Assembly (NCBI GenBank): GCA_947038405.1
Contig: CAMQVY010000005.1
Location: forward strand, 33,142 to 97,141
Source of the DNA: an uncultured Rikenellaceae bacterium
Lineage (GTDB): Bacteria > Bacteroidota > Bacteroidia > Bacteroidales > Rikenellaceae
Direction: 5' to 3'
DNA: 64,000 nucleotides
Numbering within the stretch: position 1 is the first letter of the stretch; each line of letters begins with the position of its first letter. The position numbers and the translations under genes are program-made. The notes under the pieces were generated by a model. The model did not search any database and was not told the origin of the DNA. It saw only the letters and a program-made list of their open reading frames with translations. Below, piece by piece: positions 45,998 to 55,876 of this stretch.

Positions 45998-47853
45998 GTG
46001 CTAGAGTAGGATATACTGACGACGATATTAAATCATTAACTCCTAGAGAGCATATCAGGATAAGACCTGGTATGTATATTGGTAAATTGGGTGATGGTAC
46101 GCAAAGTGATGACGGTATCTATGTACTCATTAAAGAGGTTGTAGATAACTCTATTGATGAGTTTAGAATGGGGGTCGGAAATAAAATTGATATTAAAATT
46201 AGTCAAGATGTAGTGTCTATTAGAGATTATGGACGTGGTATCCCTCTGAATAGTTTATCTGCCGCTGTGTCTAAAATGAATACAGGTGGAAAATATAGTG
46301 AAGGTGCATTTGAAAAATCTGTCGGTCTTAATGGCGTAGGTATTAAAGCTGTGAACTTTCTTTCGAAAAATTTTTCCGCTAGATCTGTGCGTGATAATGA
46401 AGCTCATACAGTATATTTCGAATCGGGTATTGAGGTTAATGATACGTGGGAAAAAGGTGTCAATGAGAAAAATGGTACTTTTATATCATATGTAGTTGAT
46501 ACTGATGTGTTCACTGATTTTTCTGAGTACAATTTAGAGTATGTAGAGGCAATGGTCAAGAACTATACTTATCTAAATAAAGGATTAGCTATAGAACTTA
46601 ATGGTGTGACTTATAAGTCTAAAAATGGACTGCTTGATCTCCTTACTGAAAATATGTCTGCTGAACCATCTTATAAACCGATACACCTTATTGGAGAGGA
46701 TATTGAGATAGTTATAACACATGGTACAGGATATGGAGAGAACTACTACTCATTTGCAAATGGACAGTATACATCCCAAGGTGGTACGCACCAATCTGCA
46801 TTTAGAGAGGCGATTGCAAAGACATTAAAAGAGTTTTATCGCAAGGATTATGATCCATCGGATATTAGAACTTCTATTATTGCCGCAATAAGTGTGCGTG
46901 TTTCAAACCCAATATTTGAGAGTCAAACGAAGATCAAACTCGGATCGAAAGAGATGGGGAAAGATGGTCCTACGGTTAGGAATTTTATTGTAGACTTCGT
47001 TAAGGAGAACTTAGATAACTTCTTGCACAAAAATTTAGATATAGCTGAACTGCTTAATAAAAAAATTGTCGAGAACGAAAAGGATAGAAAAGCAATATCG
47101 GGGGTAAGGAAAAAAGCTCGTGACTTAGCTAAAAAAGTGAGCCTTAATAATAAAAAATTGAGAGACTGTAAGGTTCACCTTAATGATAAAACTAAGAATA
47201 GACGTCAAGAAGAGTCTATGATTTTTATCACTGAGGGTAACTCTGCAAGTGGTTCTATTACCTCTAGTAGAGATGCACAGACTCAAGCAGTGTTCTCTTT
47301 GAGAGGTAAGCCTTTGAACTGTTATGGAATGACTAAGAAGGTGGTGTATGAAAATGAAGAGTTCAACCTTCTGCAAGCTGCACTAAATATTGAAGAGGAT
47401 ATAGAGAATTTAAGATATAATAAGATTATAATTGCTACCGATGCCGATGTCGATGGTATGCACATCAGATTACTACTTATGACATTCTTTTTACAGTTTT
47501 TTCCTGATGTAGTTAGACAAGAGCACCTGTATGTCTTACAAACACCGCTATTTAGGGTGAGAAATAAAAAGACTACAATATATTGTTATTCGGAGGATGA
47601 AAAAATGAAAGCGGTCGAGAAACTTGGGGTTAATCCCGAAATTACACGATTTAAGGGATTGGGAGAGATCTCCGATTATGAGTTTAAGGAGTTTATTGGA
47701 GAGAATATGAGATTAGATAAAGTAAGACTCTCAAAAAATGACCCAATACAAGATATGTTAGAGTTTTATATGGGAAAGAATACAATGGAACGTCAAAGTT
47801 TTATTGTGAATAATTTGAAAGTTGATTCAGATAAAATTGACGATTTATTGTAA
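45994..47853 (+). CDS. parE: DNA topoisomerase IV subunit B
   Basis: ATPase subunit of the type II topoisomerase that separates daughter chromosomes. It is 619 aa, the length of the ParE class without the GyrB insertion. The GHKL ATP site includes EVVDNSIDE (near residue 47) and DYGRGIP; GLNGVGIKAVN gives the lid. The TOPRIM domain shows the EGNSASG motif near residue 415 and the DADVDGMHIR metal site. The start overlaps plsC and parC follows 26 nt downstream. GyrB is the main alternative, but the partner gene and length favour topoisomerase IV. Confidence 0.93.
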   Translation: MSARVGYTDDDIKSLTPREHIRIRPGMYIGKLGDGTQSDDGIYVLIKEVVDNSIDEFRMGVGNKIDIKISQDVVSIRDYGRGIPLNSLSAAVSKMNTGGKYSEGAFEKSVGLNGVGIKAVNFLSKNFSARSVRDNEAHTVYFESGIEVNDTWEKGVNEKNGTFISYVVDTDVFTDFSEYNLEYVEAMVKNYTYLNKGLAIELNGVTYKSKNGLLDLLTENMSAEPSYKPIHLIGEDIEIVITHGTGYGENYYSFANGQYTSQGGTHQSAFREAIAKTLKEFYRKDYDPSDIRTSIIAAISVRVSNPIFESQTKIKLGSKEMGKDGPTVRNFIVDFVKENLDNFLHKNLDIAELLNKKIVENEKDRKAISGVRKKARDLAKKVSLNNKKLRDCKVHLNDKTKNRRQEESMIFITEGNSASGSITSSRDAQTQAVFSLRGKPLNCYGMTKKVVYENEEFNLLQAALNIEEDIENLRYNKIIIATDADVDGMHIRLLLMTFFLQFFPDVVRQEHLYVLQTPLFRVRNKKTTIYCYSEDEKMKAVEKLGVNPEITRFKGLGEISDYEFKEFIGENMRLDKVRLSKNDPIQDMLEFYMGKNTMERQSFIVNNLKVDSDKIDDLL

Positions 47854-47879
47854 GTTAATAAACTCCTAATAATTTAGTT

Positions 47880-50606
47880 ATGAATAAAGACGATATAAAC
47901 GATTTGGACGAAACTATGGATAGTGAAAGCCAAGATGTCAATATAGAAGATGTAGAGGTGGCTGAGGTGTTGCAAGAAGAGGAGAATCCTGTGAAAGTGA
48001 GTAAGTTTACATCTCTTATGAATGAAAAAGGAGGTAAGCTGAAAATGACGGGTATGTATAAGGAGTGGTTTTTAGACTACGCCTCTTATGTAATACTTGA
48101 ACGTGCGGTTCCTCATTTAGAGGATGGATTGAAGCCTGTTCAGCGTCGTATACTACACTCAATGCGTAAGCTTGATGATGGTCGATATAATAAAGTTGCA
48201 AATGTGGCAGGGCAGACTATGTCTTACCACCCGCATGGTGATGCGTCAATTATTGATGCGCTTGTCCAACTTGGACAGAAAAATATATTAATAGATTGTC
48301 AGGGTAACTGGGGTAATATATTTACGGGTGATAGAGCTGCTGCTGGTCGTTATATTGAGGCTAGATTGACTAAGTTCGCTTTGGATGTGGTTTTTAATCC
48401 CAAAACAACGGAGTGGATGCTGTCGTATGATGGTAGAAATCAAGAGCCTGTGACTTTACCTGTTAAATTCCCACTGTTACTTGCGCAAGGAGTAGAGGGT
48501 ATTGCTGTGGGTTTAGCTTCAAAAATATTACCACATAACTTTATCGAAATAATTGATGCTTGTATTGCAACTCTAAAGGGAAAAGAGTTTGAATTATATC
48601 CTGATTTCCTTACTGGTGGAATTGTTGATTGTAGTAAATATAATGATGGACTCAGAGGGGGTAGTGTAAAAGTTAGAGCTAAAATATCTAAAATTGATAA
48701 AGGTACACTAGCTATTACAGAGATTCCATATGGAACTACTACTGAGTCGATTAAGGACTCGATTATAAAAGCAAACGATAAGGGTAAGATCAAAATTAAA
48801 AAAGTTGACGATAATACAGCGCAAAATGTAGATATTATTATATCTGTTAGCAATGACGAATCTTCGGACAAGACAATTGATGCTCTATACGCCTTTACTG
48901 ATTGTGAAGTATCTATATCTCCAAATGCGTGCGTTATTTTTGATAATAAACCTCTATTTATTGGTGTCGCTGAAATTCTACGTCTTAGTGTAGCTAATAC
49001 AAAGGAGTTACTGAAAAGAGAACTTGAAATTAAACTTGCTGAACTTAATGAGAGTTGGCACACAATTTCACTTGAAAAAATATTTATAGAGGAGAGGATA
49101 TACCATAATATTGAGGAGTGTACAACGTGGGAGAGTGTTCTTGAAACTATTGATACTAGTTTAGAACCATTTAAAAAGCTCCTAAAGCGTGTGGTTACTC
49201 AAGAGGATATTATAAAACTTACGGAAATTAAGATTAAACGAATATCTAAATTTGATTCGTTTAAAGCCGATGAGTACATTAAGGGGTTAGAAGAGAGTAT
49301 GCTCGAAGTACAGAGTAATCTTGATAGCTTGGTTAAATATGCAATTGCTTATTACGAACGAATTAAAAAACAGTATAGTAAAGGGCGAGAGCGTAAAAGT
49401 GAGATTAGAGGGTTCGACTCAATTGAGGCGACTAAAGTTGTTGTCGCAAATGCTAAATTATATGTAAATAAAGCGGATGGATTCTTTGGTATTGGTACTG
49501 AGATGAGAAAGTTTGATTATGTATGTGATTGCTCTGATATAGACGATATTATTGTCTTTAATAAGTCTGGACAGTATCGTATAATGAAAGTTACTGAAAA
49601 AGCATTCTTCGATGGGGGTATATACTACATTGGTGTGTTTAAACGTAATGATGAACGTACGATATATAATGTTATGTATCAGGATGGTAAGAACGGACCT
49701 TTGATGATTAAACGTTGTGCAATTAAAGGTGTTACTAGAGATAAAGAGTACAATATTACGAAAGGTACGCCGAATAGTGATATATTGTACATGAGCGTTA
49801 ATCCTAATGGTGAAGCTGAGGTGTTAAAGGTTTACTTTAAACCGAGACCTAGACTTAAAAAACTTATTGTAGATTTAGATTTTAGTCAACTTATTATAAA
49901 AGGGAGACAGAGTCAAGGTAACCTATTCGCAAGATATGGAATCCATAAGTTTAAAATTAAAGAGAAGGGGGCTTCAACTCTTTCTAGCCAAAATATTTGG
50001 TACGATGATGAGGTACGTAAATTAAATAGTGATGAAAGAGGTATGTTGTTAGGTGAGTTTGTTGGAGATGACAAAATTATTGTAATTACCTCAAAGAGTC
50101 AATACTATATAACTGGATATGACTTAGGTCATCACTTCCCTGAAAATACTATGAAAGTGGAGAAGTATGATCCGCAGAGAATATACTCTGTTACATATTA
50201 TGATGCAGAGCAGAAATATTTCTACGTAAAGCGTTTCATGGCTGAAATGTCTGATAAAATGCAACAATTTTTAGATCTTGAGGTTTTGGGTAGTAGATTA
50301 ATCGAAATTACTGACGATTTCGCTCCATTATTAGAAGTGCAATTTGGTGGTGCTAATGTCGCTAGAACCAATGAAATAATCGATGTAGAGCAGTTTATTG
50401 GGGTGAAAAGCCATAGAGCTAAAGGAAAAAGAGTTACAACTCTTGATGTCGCAAAATTAGAATTTATTGAACCTCGTGCTAGATTTGCACCAACTCAAAA
50501 TGATGATTTAGATAGCGATATGAGTATTAGTGGGGGAGTCACAATCCCTGAAATACAAGAGAGTAAGGAGAGTGATAATGTGCCTCAATTGGATTTATTT
50601 AACTAA
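47880..50606 (+). CDS. parC: DNA topoisomerase IV subunit A
   Basis: DNA-cleaving subunit paired with the upstream parE product. It is 908 aa. An acidic N-terminal extension (residues 1-35, rich in D and E) precedes the winged-helix region, with GLKPVQRRIL (near 84) and the active-site tyrosine Y158 in AAGRYIE. A coiled coil and a degenerate beta-pinwheel C-terminal domain follow; no clear GyrA box is visible, which supports ParC. A C-terminal acidic tail ends in QLDLFN. Confidence 0.93.
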   Translation: MNKDDINDLDETMDSESQDVNIEDVEVAEVLQEEENPVKVSKFTSLMNEKGGKLKMTGMYKEWFLDYASYVILERAVPHLEDGLKPVQRRILHSMRKLDDGRYNKVANVAGQTMSYHPHGDASIIDALVQLGQKNILIDCQGNWGNIFTGDRAAAGRYIEARLTKFALDVVFNPKTTEWMLSYDGRNQEPVTLPVKFPLLLAQGVEGIAVGLASKILPHNFIEIIDACIATLKGKEFELYPDFLTGGIVDCSKYNDGLRGGSVKVRAKISKIDKGTLAITEIPYGTTTESIKDSIIKANDKGKIKIKKVDDNTAQNVDIIISVSNDESSDKTIDALYAFTDCEVSISPNACVIFDNKPLFIGVAEILRLSVANTKELLKRELEIKLAELNESWHTISLEKIFIEERIYHNIEECTTWESVLETIDTSLEPFKKLLKRVVTQEDIIKLTEIKIKRISKFDSFKADEYIKGLEESMLEVQSNLDSLVKYAIAYYERIKKQYSKGRERKSEIRGFDSIEATKVVVANAKLYVNKADGFFGIGTEMRKFDYVCDCSDIDDIIVFNKSGQYRIMKVTEKAFFDGGIYYIGVFKRNDERTIYNVMYQDGKNGPLMIKRCAIKGVTRDKEYNITKGTPNSDILYMSVNPNGEAEVLKVYFKPRPRLKKLIVDLDFSQLIIKGRQSQGNLFARYGIHKFKIKEKGASTLSSQNIWYDDEVRKLNSDERGMLLGEFVGDDKIIVITSKSQYYITGYDLGHHFPENTMKVEKYDPQRIYSVTYYDAEQKYFYVKRFMAEMSDKMQQFLDLEVLGSRLIEITDDFAPLLEVQFGGANVARTNEIIDVEQFIGVKSHRAKGKRVTTLDVAKLEFIEPRARFAPTQNDDLDSDMSISGGVTIPEIQESKESDNVPQLDLFN

Positions 50607-50624
50607 TTAGATAAGGTTAATATT

Positions 50625-51146
50625 ATGGTTGTTTTCCTTGTAGGCTTTATGGGGTGCGGTAAGAGTAGCATTGGAAAGAAATTGGCTAATTCTACTGATT
50701 GGAAATTTGTTGATATGGATAATATTATAGAGAGTAGAGTCTCTATATCCATAAGTGAAATTTTTAATATTAAAGGAGAGGCGTGGTTTCGAGCGTTGGA
50801 GAGAGAGGTCTTGAATGAATTCGTAGATCAAAAAAATATTATTGTTGCAACGGGTGGAGGTGTTCCTTGTTTTGGCGACAATATGGATATTATGAATCAA
50901 ATCGGACATACGATATATTTTAAAGTATCTACTGAAAACCTATTTGGTCGACTTAAAAGAGGTCGAGAGAATAGACCTAAAATAAAAGAGCTAAATGATG
51001 TCGAACTCTTAACATTTATAGAGGAGACTCTATCTCCTAGAGAGGTGTTCTATAATAAAGCATCTCTTCTTATCGATTGCGATGGCGTTACAGAGGAGTA
51101 TATTGCTAGTCATATTAAGAGCTATTTGTCACATAAATTAGTCTGA
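50625..51146 (+). CDS. aroK: Shikimate kinase
   Basis: Phosphorylates shikimate in aromatic amino acid synthesis. It is 173 aa, a P-loop kinase: GFMGCGKSSIGKKLA (residues 6-20), the shikimate-binding D of FVDMDN, the GEAWFRALE segment, GGG near residue 87, and the lid with RPK. It lies 18 nt after parC and is probably the last gene of that operon. Confidence 0.95.
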   Translation: MVVFLVGFMGCGKSSIGKKLANSTDWKFVDMDNIIESRVSISISEIFNIKGEAWFRALEREVLNEFVDQKNIIVATGGGVPCFGDNMDIMNQIGHTIYFKVSTENLFGRLKRGRENRPKIKELNDVELLTFIEETLSPREVFYNKASLLIDCDGVTEEYIASHIKSYLSHKLV

Positions 51147-51171
51147 GGTGTTTGGCAGATGAAGATACTAC

Positions 51172-51249
51172 TGTATGGGCGCAGTGAACAGAAATTCAAA
51201 AGAACGAACTTATGCACACGAGATGTGTGGGTGTAGTGAACAAAAATTT
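51172..51249 (-). repeat. Doublet related to the dispersed intergenic family, antisense to neighbours
   Basis: Two 26-nt copies 52 nt apart (51172-51197 and 51224-51249), with shared plus-strand core TGTRTGGGYGYAGTGAACA followed by RAAATTY. On the minus strand they begin GTTCACTGCG or GTTCACTACA, like the element after the sugar transporter. Unlike other copies, the motif is antisense to the flanking genes aroK and purL. Confidence 0.55.
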
Positions 51250-51299
51250 GACGAAACGTTACAAAACTGATAACTATATGCAAAATATAATGATATATT

Positions 51300-51331
51300 T
51301 TTGCCCATTTGTTCAGTATAATGTACCTTTG
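51300..51331 (+). promoter_or_regulatory. Promoter of the purL operon
   Basis: TTTG (51300-51303), 20-bp spacer, -7 box TACCTTTG (51324-51331). It lies 46 nt upstream of purL and fits the Bacteroidetes consensus well. Confidence 0.7.
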
Positions 51332-51376
51332 TCTTTTAAAACTTAAATTAGAATAATTATAATTTCAACTTTAGAT

Positions 51377-54300
51377 ATGATATTACTATTTGGGAACTCC
51401 GAAAAAGTGTTTGCTGTTGATGCAACACAAAATTTTAACGAAAAGCAAATCTCTAGCCTTAGCTGGCTATTTTCAGATGCAAAATATTTGAATGTTGAGA
51501 GTATTGATGGTAAGTTCATCGGACCTCGTCGCGAAATGATTACGCCTTGGAGTACGAATGCTGTCGAAATTACACAAAATATGGGACTCGAAGGAATTCT
51601 TAGAATAGAAGAGTTCTTTATCGAAGGTGAGAATACTCCATTTGACCCAATGCTTAATCGTCGATATGACGGAATTGATCAGACAATTTTTACTATTGAT
51701 AAAAAACCTGACCCAATTGTATATATTGAAAATATTGCAGAGTATAACAAAAAAGAGGGATTAGCTCTTAACGGCGATGAAATCGCTTACCTTGAAAGTG
51801 TTGCTACTAGATTAAAGCGTAGCCTTACTGATAGTGAAGTTTTTGGTTTTTCTCAAGTTAACTCTGAGCACTGTCGTCATAAAATCTTTAACGGCGAGTT
51901 TATTATTGACGGTGAGGTTAAGCCTGATAGCTTATTTAAATTAATTAAGAAAACGACTAAAACAAATCCTAATCAAGTAACTTCTGCTTATTCTGATAAT
52001 TGTGCATTCTTGCAAGGTCCTATGGCTGAGCAATTTGCTCCGAAAACTCACGATACTGCTGATTTCTTTGAAGTTACTGATTTTGAAAGTGTTATTTCTA
52101 TAAAAGCGGAAACACATAACTTCCCAACTACAGTTGAGCCTTTTAATGGTGCTGCAACTGGTACTGGTGGTGAAATTCGTGACCGTATCGCTGGTGGAAA
52201 AGGAGCTTTCCCAGTAGCTGGTACGGCTGTATACATGACTTCTTATCCAAGATTGGACGATGATCGTGAGTGGGAAAAAGGTACTGACGAGCGTAAATGG
52301 TTATACCAAACTCCAAAGGATATCTTAATCAAAGCATCAAATGGGGCTTCTGACTTCGGTAATAAATTCGGACAACCACTAATCTGTGGATCACTATTAA
52401 CTTTTGAACACTCTGAAAATGGTAAAACATTTGGGTATGATAAAGTGATTATGCAAGCTGGTGGTGTTGGTTACGGAAAGAAAATTGATAGTATGAAAGA
52501 TGAACCAACTAAAGGCGATAAAGTTGTGCTTTTAGGTGGTGATAACTACCGTATTGGTATGGGTGGTGGTGCTGTATCTAGTGTTGCAACTGGTGAGTAT
52601 GCTAACGATATTGAGCTTAACGCAATCCAACGTTCAAATCCTGAAATGCAGAAAAGAGCTTATAATGCGATTAGAGCAATTAGTGAAGAGGATAACAACC
52701 CAATTATTTCTATACATGACCACGGTGCTGGTGGGCATCTTAACTGTTTAAGTGAGCTTGTAGAGGCTACTGGTGGTAGAATCGATATTGATAAATTACC
52801 TATTGGTGACCCAACTCTTAGTGGTAGAGAAATCGCTGGTAATGAGTCACAAGAGCGTATGGGATTAGTTATTGATGCTAAGCATATTGATAAATTCACT
52901 AGAATTGCTGATCGTGAAAGATCTCCTATAAATGTTATTGGTGAGGCTACTGGTGATATGCAATTTACTTTTGTTGATAACAGAACAGGCGAAAAACCTA
53001 TCGATTGGCAATTAGCTGATATGTTTGGTAAAGTACCTAAAACTGTATTGAATGATAAGAGTGTTGTAGAGAATTATGATGAAGTGAAATATGATACATC
53101 TAAAGTTGTTAGCTACATCGAAAATATTTTGCAATTAGAGTCTGTTGCTTGTAAAGATTGGCTTACTAATAAAGTAGATAGATCGGTTACTGGTAGAGTT
53201 GCAATGCAACAAACGGCTGGTAGTGTTCAAGTACCTTTGAATGATTGTGCTGTAGTTGCTATGGATTATCAAGGAAAAGGTGGTATCGCAACTGCTCTTG
53301 GTCATGCACCTTTAGCTGCAATGATTGATCCTGCTAAAGGTTCGGTACTTGCTATTGCTGAGTCATTAACTAACATCGTTTTTGCTCCTCTTTCACTGGG
53401 TATTAAAGGTATATCTTTGAGTGCAAACTGGATGTGGCCTTGTAAAAATGAGGGTGAAGATGCTAGACTTTATAAAGCTGTTGAAGCTGCTAGTGATTTC
53501 GCAATCGAATTAGGAATCAATATCCCAACGGGTAAAGACTCTTTATCGATGACTCAAAAATATAGAGATGGTGAGTTGGTTTATGCGCCAGGTACGGTTA
53601 TTATTACATCTGTTGCTGAGGTGTCGGATGTGAAACAGACTATATCTCCAGCTCTTAAACATACTAGAAGTGAGATCGTTTATGTAGATCTTTCTAACAG
53701 TGAATTTGCTCTAGGGGGTAGTAGCTTTGCGCAAATCGTTGGTAAGATTGGTAACAATACACCAACTGTTGAGAGCCCTAAATATTTTGCTCAAGGTTTT
53801 GATGCTATTCAGAGTTTAATTACGAATGGTGAAGTGCTTGCTGGACATGATATTTCTGGTGGTGGTTTGATTACGGCCCTTCTTGAGATGACTTTCGCTG
53901 ATAATAAGAGTGGTATTAAGTTGAATCTTGATGCACTTAACGAGAAAGATCTTATTAAACTTATGTTTAGTGAGAAACCTTCGATTCTACTTCAAGTAGA
54001 GAGTGGCAAAAATGTTGTTGCTACATTGAAAGGTGCAGGAGTTAACGCTTCTATAATAGGTGAGGTTAATTTTGATAGAGAATTTGAAGTGAATAACAAT
54101 GGTGTTGATTTCAAACTTGATATTAATCACCTTCGTGACCTTTGGTTCAAAAGCTCGTATTTACTTGACAAAAAACAGAGTGGAGATAAAAAAGCTTTAG
54201 AAAGATATACTAACTATAAAAACCAAGAGCTAAACTATAAATTCCCTGAAAACTTCAAAGGAACTTATGAGTCATGTGGTATTGACCCTAAACGTCGCGT

Positions 54301-55060
54301 TAAGAGTGGCTTGAAAGCTGCGATAATTCGTGAAAAAGGTGGTAATGGTGATAGAGAGATGGCTTGGGCTATGTTCCTTGCAGGTATGGATGTGAAGGAT
54401 GTTCACATGACTGACCTTGTTAATGGACGTGAAACTTTAGAGGATATTAACCTAATTGTTTTTGTTGGAGGGTTCTCTAACTCGGACGTTTTAGGATCTG
54501 CTAAAGGTTGGGCTGGTGCTTTCTTATATAACGAAAAAGCTAAATTAGCTCTAGATAACTTCTTTGCTCGTCCTAATACAATGTCATTAGGTATTTGTAA
54601 TGGTTGTCAATTGATGGTCGAGTTGAATCTTATTACTCCTGACCACGCAGAAAGACCTACAATGTTACATAACGATACCCATAAATTTGAGTCAAATTTT
54701 GTTGGTGTTGATATATTACCTACTAGCTCGATAATGTTAGAGTCTTTGACTGGTAGTAAGTTAGGTGTGTGGATTGCTCACGGTGAGGGTAAATTTAACC
54801 TTCCATACGCAGAGGAAAAGTATAATATAGCAGCTAAATACTCTTACGCAGAGTATCCTGCAAATCCTAATGGTAGTGATTACAGTACTGCTGGTATCGT
54901 TAGTGCTGATGGTAGACATCTTGCAATGATGCCTCATCCTGAGAGAGCAATCTCTCCTTGGAACTGGGCTTACTACCCTGAAGAGAGACAAAATGATGAG
55001 GTAACTCCTTGGATTGAGATGTTTACTAATGCAGCTAAGTGGATTAAAGCGCAAAAATAA
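51377..55060 (+). CDS. purL: Phosphoribosylformylglycinamidine synthase, single-chain form
   Basis: Converts FGAR and glutamine to FGAM in purine synthesis. It is 1227 aa, the large form that joins PurS-like, synthetase and glutaminase parts in one chain. Landmarks: an N-terminal domain, the linker with QVNSEHCRHKIF (near residue 161), two ATP-binding AIRS-type halves (ETHNFPT...GTGGEIRD near 240), and a C-terminal class I glutaminase with the nucleophile in ICNGCQ, then HGEGKF and PHPER. It is the first gene of a purL-murI-ftsK-lolA cluster with short gaps. Confidence 0.97.
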   Translation: MILLFGNSEKVFAVDATQNFNEKQISSLSWLFSDAKYLNVESIDGKFIGPRREMITPWSTNAVEITQNMGLEGILRIEEFFIEGENTPFDPMLNRRYDGIDQTIFTIDKKPDPIVYIENIAEYNKKEGLALNGDEIAYLESVATRLKRSLTDSEVFGFSQVNSEHCRHKIFNGEFIIDGEVKPDSLFKLIKKTTKTNPNQVTSAYSDNCAFLQGPMAEQFAPKTHDTADFFEVTDFESVISIKAETHNFPTTVEPFNGAATGTGGEIRDRIAGGKGAFPVAGTAVYMTSYPRLDDDREWEKGTDERKWLYQTPKDILIKASNGASDFGNKFGQPLICGSLLTFEHSENGKTFGYDKVIMQAGGVGYGKKIDSMKDEPTKGDKVVLLGGDNYRIGMGGGAVSSVATGEYANDIELNAIQRSNPEMQKRAYNAIRAISEEDNNPIISIHDHGAGGHLNCLSELVEATGGRIDIDKLPIGDPTLSGREIAGNESQERMGLVIDAKHIDKFTRIADRERSPINVIGEATGDMQFTFVDNRTGEKPIDWQLADMFGKVPKTVLNDKSVVENYDEVKYDTSKVVSYIENILQLESVACKDWLTNKVDRSVTGRVAMQQTAGSVQVPLNDCAVVAMDYQGKGGIATALGHAPLAAMIDPAKGSVLAIAESLTNIVFAPLSLGIKGISLSANWMWPCKNEGEDARLYKAVEAASDFAIELGINIPTGKDSLSMTQKYRDGELVYAPGTVIITSVAEVSDVKQTISPALKHTRSEIVYVDLSNSEFALGGSSFAQIVGKIGNNTPTVESPKYFAQGFDAIQSLITNGEVLAGHDISGGGLITALLEMTFADNKSGIKLNLDALNEKDLIKLMFSEKPSILLQVESGKNVVATLKGAGVNASIIGEVNFDREFEVNNNGVDFKLDINHLRDLWFKSSYLLDKKQSGDKKALERYTNYKNQELNYKFPENFKGTYESCGIDPKRRVKSGLKAAIIREKGGNGDREMAWAMFLAGMDVKDVHMTDLVNGRETLEDINLIVFVGGFSNSDVLGSAKGWAGAFLYNEKAKLALDNFFARPNTMSLGICNGCQLMVELNLITPDHAERPTMLHNDTHKFESNFVGVDILPTSSIMLESLTGSKLGVWIAHGEGKFNLPYAEEKYNIAAKYSYAEYPANPNGSDYSTAGIVSADGRHLAMMPHPERAISPWNWAYYPEERQNDEVTPWIEMFTNAAKWIKAQK

Positions 55061-55075
55061 TTAAATAAGAATATT

Positions 55076-55849
55076 ATGGATAATAGACCGATTGGAGTAT
55101 TTGACTCTGGTCTTGGAGGATTGAGTGTGTGGCGTGAGTTGCAGCATGGATTGCCAAATGAGTCACTATGTTATTTCGGGGATGGTAAGAATTGCCCATA
55201 TGGAGATCAATCGAAAGAGGAGGTATTGACATATGTTATTAATGCCGTTGATGAGCTAATTAACCATGATATTAAAATGCTTGTTATTGCTTGTAATGCA
55301 GCAACAGCATATACAATTGATGTTCTTAGAGAAAAGTACTCCATACCAATAGTTGGTATGGAGCCTGCTATAAAACCAGCGGTTTTGGAGTCTAAATCCA
55401 AAATCGTTGGTATTGTTGCTACTGCTGCAACATTAAATGGTCAACTGTTTCACAATACTTATAAAAAATACTCAAATCAAGCAACGATACTATCATCTGT
55501 TGGTAGAGGCTTCGTTGAACTTGTAGAGGGGGATATGGAAGATACTCCGATTGCTCAGAGTAGGGTAGAGGCAGTTATCCTTCCTCTGATAAATGCTGGA
55601 GTAGATAAAATCGTTCTTGGGTGTACGCACTATCCATTCTTGGTTAATACTATAAATAAAGTAATAGCCAATAGGGATATACAAATCATTGACTCTGCTT
55701 CTGCTGTAAAATCAAGAGTTAAATTTATCTTGAAACAAGGCGATATATTTGCAGATAAAGATAATGTTGCTAATTACGAGTTTCTTACGGCTCATAATAA
55801 TGAGTATTTATTGAAATTGAAAAATAAAGCCTCGTCTGCTAAAATTTAA
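55076..55849 (+). CDS. murI: Glutamate racemase
   Basis: Makes D-glutamate for peptidoglycan. It is 257 aa, a two-cysteine racemase: C73 in ACNAATA and C183 in GCTHYP, with FDSGLGGLS at residues 9-17. The FGDGKNCPYG segment (about 34-43) replaces the usual DxxxxPYG. It starts 16 nt after purL. Confidence 0.96.
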   Translation: MDNRPIGVFDSGLGGLSVWRELQHGLPNESLCYFGDGKNCPYGDQSKEEVLTYVINAVDELINHDIKMLVIACNAATAYTIDVLREKYSIPIVGMEPAIKPAVLESKSKIVGIVATAATLNGQLFHNTYKKYSNQATILSSVGRGFVELVEGDMEDTPIAQSRVEAVILPLINAGVDKIVLGCTHYPFLVNTINKVIANRDIQIIDSASAVKSRVKFILKQGDIFADKDNVANYEFLTAHNNEYLLKLKNKASSAKI

Positions 55850-55876
55850 TAATAGATTATCCAGCTTAAATAATAG

